DNA of 6,681 nucleotides from Burkholderiales bacterium. GTDB taxonomy: Bacteria; Pseudomonadota; Gammaproteobacteria; Burkholderiales; SG8-39. The translations under genes were made by a program, and so were the position numbers. The first letter of the stretch is position 1. Each line of letters starts with the position of its first letter. The notes below the pieces were generated by a model. That model made no database searches and was not told the DNA's origin. It was given only the letters and a program-made list of their open reading frames with translations. Where the stretch lies: the NCBI GenBank assembly GCA_029266935.1, contig JAQSVY010000085.1, positions 1 through 6,681 of the forward strand. The letters are read 5' to 3'. Below, piece by piece: positions 5,119-6,681 of the stretch.

Positions 5119-6681
5119 CTACCTCACCCCGAACTTCATGGCCGACGCGCCCGACTGGTGCGCGCCCATGTCCGGCGCCGTAACGCCATCGTTGAAGTTT
5201 GGAATCTTCGCGCCGCGGCCGTACCCCGGACTGTTCGGCGCAAGCTGGTACTGCCCGTTCGCCTCGCTCTGCCAGCCGTGGCCCGACTGGTAGATCGGCG
5301 TACCCACGGCGCGGTTCGCTTCGGCGCCCGAATACGCGCTCACGCTGCCGTTCACCAGGTCGTGGTCGAGGTCGTTGCCGGCGCCGCCGTTGTCGATGAT
5401 TGAGGGCCACCAGGACTTCCACACGTGGTAGATGTTGTTGCGCGACACGGTGTTCGTCATGGGCTGGTTGCTGTTGCCCTTGAGGCCGTTGCCCACGCCG
5501 AGCGGGTACTGCGCGCCGCTCTGCACTGCCTGCAGCGTGGTGTTGTGGAACACGTAGCGACGGCCGTTGCCGTAGCTCGAGGTCGAGCCCGACTTGGCGA
5601 AGCCGTTGCGGCTGTCCTGGTCGAGCGATACCTGCGAGTACATGCGGCTGCGGTTCTGCACGTTGCGGAACACGTACACCGGCCCGATGTGGGTCGCGGT
5701 GGTGGCGATGCCGGTCGCGGTGTTGTCCAGGTAGTTGCCCCAGATGCGCACGTTGCGGTTCGCGCCCTCGGCCTCGATGCCGTCGTCCCAGGCGTGGCTG
5801 ATCCTGTTGCCGTAAATGTCGCTGTCGGCGTTGGGCACCCCGCGGTCGGAGAAATTCGACTCGCCGCCGATTGCGTCGTTGAAGTAGCGGCCCCAGTCGC
5901 TGTAGATCTCGTTGTAGCGGATCACGAATTCGCCGCCGCAGTCGTGCGAGAAGAAGGCGTTCGGCCCCAGCGGATGACCCTCGGACCAGCTGTTCGCGCC
6001 GTAGCGCGGGTGGTGGATCTTGTTGCGCTGGATGATGACGCGCTTTGTCGAGGGAGCGGTGTTGCACCAAGTGGCGATGCCGGCATCCTTGTTCATGCCG
6101 ATCTTCCAGCCTTCGGAGTTGGTGCGGCTGTAGCGGCCCCACCCGCTGATGTCGTTGCCCTCGATCACCACGTTGGTCGCGCCCTCCTTGATGGACACCG
6201 CGTCCTGCTTGGCGCCCTTCAGCGTCAGCCCGCGCACGATGACGTACGAGGCCGAGATGACGACGTTGTTGGTCTGGGCGTCGCCCGCGTCGCGGGTGGC
6301 CGGACCGGTGTAGAGCACGTAGCCGCTCGCCGTGCCGCCCTCGGTGATGTTGAGGGTCTGCGAGCCGCTTTGCACCTGCACGGTCTTCGCGATCGGGAAG
6401 TTCTCCGACCACGTCCTTGCCTTCAGGCCTGCCGAAGGCGACTTGCCCGGCATGGCGAACTGCACTTCGTACTCGCTGCCCGCCGCGAGGTTGACGATGC
6501 TGCCGCGGCACTCGCTGTTGCGCGAGTCGTACCACATCGCCAGCGCCTGCTTCCAGGACGACTCGCCCGTCTTGCGGTAGCGCACCTCGCAGCCGGCGGT
6601 GCCGGGGTTGGAGGGCGGTTTCCAGTACAGGCCGAGGGACGCGAAGGTCGGCACCGCCTTCGTGTCAGTCGAGGGCAGGGG
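5119..6681 (-). CDS. Secreted-type protein with fibronectin-III-like segment and right-handed parallel beta-helix (5' end outside window)
   Basis: This gene reads in from the right edge and ends at TAG (5121-5119), giving 520 visible residues. A GTG at 6654 could serve as a start, but the frame stays open to the edge and that codon falls at the front of a folded domain, so the true start and any signal peptide are probably outside. Visible residues about 10-80 look like a fibronectin type III domain (VPTF, LYWKPP, CEVRYR, then [11 protein letters not shown]). Residues about 130-430 carry repeated short coils of the type [32 protein letters not shown] and VRIWGNYL, characteristic of right-handed parallel beta-helices found in polysaccharide lyases, epimerases and surface proteins. 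The protein ends with a DMGAHQ segment and shows no sorting signal. It has four cysteines, compatible with periplasmic disulfides. Its position 2 nt before gspG suggests a secreted substrate. The enzymatic activity, if any, is unknown; a carbohydrate-active role is only a guess. Confidence 0.85.
   Translation of the reverse strand, partial: PLPSTDTKAVPTFASLGLYWKPPSNPGTAGCEVRYRKTGESSWKQALAMWYDSRNSECRGSIVNLAAGSEYEVQFAMPGKSPSAGLKARTWSENFPIAKTVQVQSGSQTLNITEGGTASGYVLYTGPATRDAGDAQTNNVVISASYVIVRGLTLKGAKQDAVSIKEGATNVVIEGNDISGWGRYSRTNSEGWKIGMNKDAGIATWCNTAPSTKRVIIQRNKIHHPRYGANSWSEGHPLGPNAFFSHDCGGEFVIRYNEIYSDWGRYFNDAIGGESNFSDRGVPNADSDIYGNRISHAWDDGIEAEGANRNVRIWGNYLDNTATGIATTATHIGPVYVFRNVQNRSRMYSQVSLDQDSRNGFAKSGSTSSYGNGRRYVFHNTTLQAVQSGAQYPLGVGNGLKGNSNQPMTNTVSRNNIYHVWKSWWPSIIDNGGAGNDLDHDLVNGSVSAYSGAEANRAVGTPIYQSGHGWQSEANGQYQLAPNSPGYGRGAKIPNFNDGVTAPDMGAHQSGASAMKFGVR
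5122..5125 (-). promoter_or_regulatory. Ribosome-binding site of gspG, abutting the upstream stop codon
   Basis: On the minus strand TGAGGTAGCC precedes the ATG. GAGG lies 5 nt from the start and is directly followed by the TAG stop of the beta-helix gene. Ribosomes ending on the upstream gene would be next to the gspG start, so the two genes are probably translationally linked. Confidence 0.6.

Noticed and set aside
4703..6535. A 610-residue minus-strand reading of the gspG frame running through the beta-helix gene
   Set aside because: The pseudopilin leader requires a start at 5116. The upstream part is an out-of-frame reading of the beta-helix gene, rich in Arg/Gln/His.
6652..6654. GTG as the true start of the beta-helix protein
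   Set aside because: The frame is open on both sides of it, the GTG codes for a Val at the edge of the fibronectin-III-like domain, and a secreted protein should have a signal peptide before it.

Overview
All genes in this window lie on the minus strand and form one tightly packed, GC-rich operon-like run, read here from the right edge to the left edge. It is part of a type II secretion system (T2SS) locus from a high-GC Gram-negative bacterium. Strong use of codons ending in G or C, and a gene order that does not match the classical gspCDEFGHIJKLM order, suggest a betaproteobacterium, perhaps of the Burkholderiales. That placement is inference; no rRNA or other marker gene is present.

Layout in transcription order: (1) 6681-5119, a large secreted-looking protein whose start lies beyond the right edge, with a fibronectin-III-like segment followed by a right-handed parallel beta-helix. 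(2) 5116-4703, gspG, the major pseudopilin, starting 2 nt after the previous stop. (3) 4702-4633, a 70-nt AT-rich gap with a palindrome and a possible hairpin. (4) 4632-3436, gspF, the inner-membrane platform protein. (5) 3439-1955, gspE, the cytoplasmic assembly ATPase, overlapping gspF by 4 nt. (6) 1974-1231, a PilM/GspL-type cytoplasmic actin-like protein overlapping gspE by 20 nt. (7) 1188-358, a one-helix inner-membrane protein that looks like a PilN domain fused to a PilO/GspM-like domain. (8) 361-1, the start of a GspC/PilP-like protein cut by the left edge and overlapping the previous gene by 4 nt. A secretin gene (gspD/pilQ type) would be expected beyond the left edge, but none is visible.

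Working model: GspE powers GspF to polymerise GspG into a periplasmic pseudopilus. The GspL-like protein, the PilN-PilO-like protein and the GspC/PilP-like protein link the ATPase to an outer-membrane secretin. The inner-membrane linkage is organised as in type IV pili: the cytoplasmic half of GspL is a separate protein, and its periplasmic half appears joined to the GspM/PilO equivalent. The beta-helix protein sits directly upstream of gspG and is the natural candidate substrate. I see no tRNA, rRNA, CRISPR array, insertion sequence or convincing terminator. The operon promoter must lie to the right of the window.
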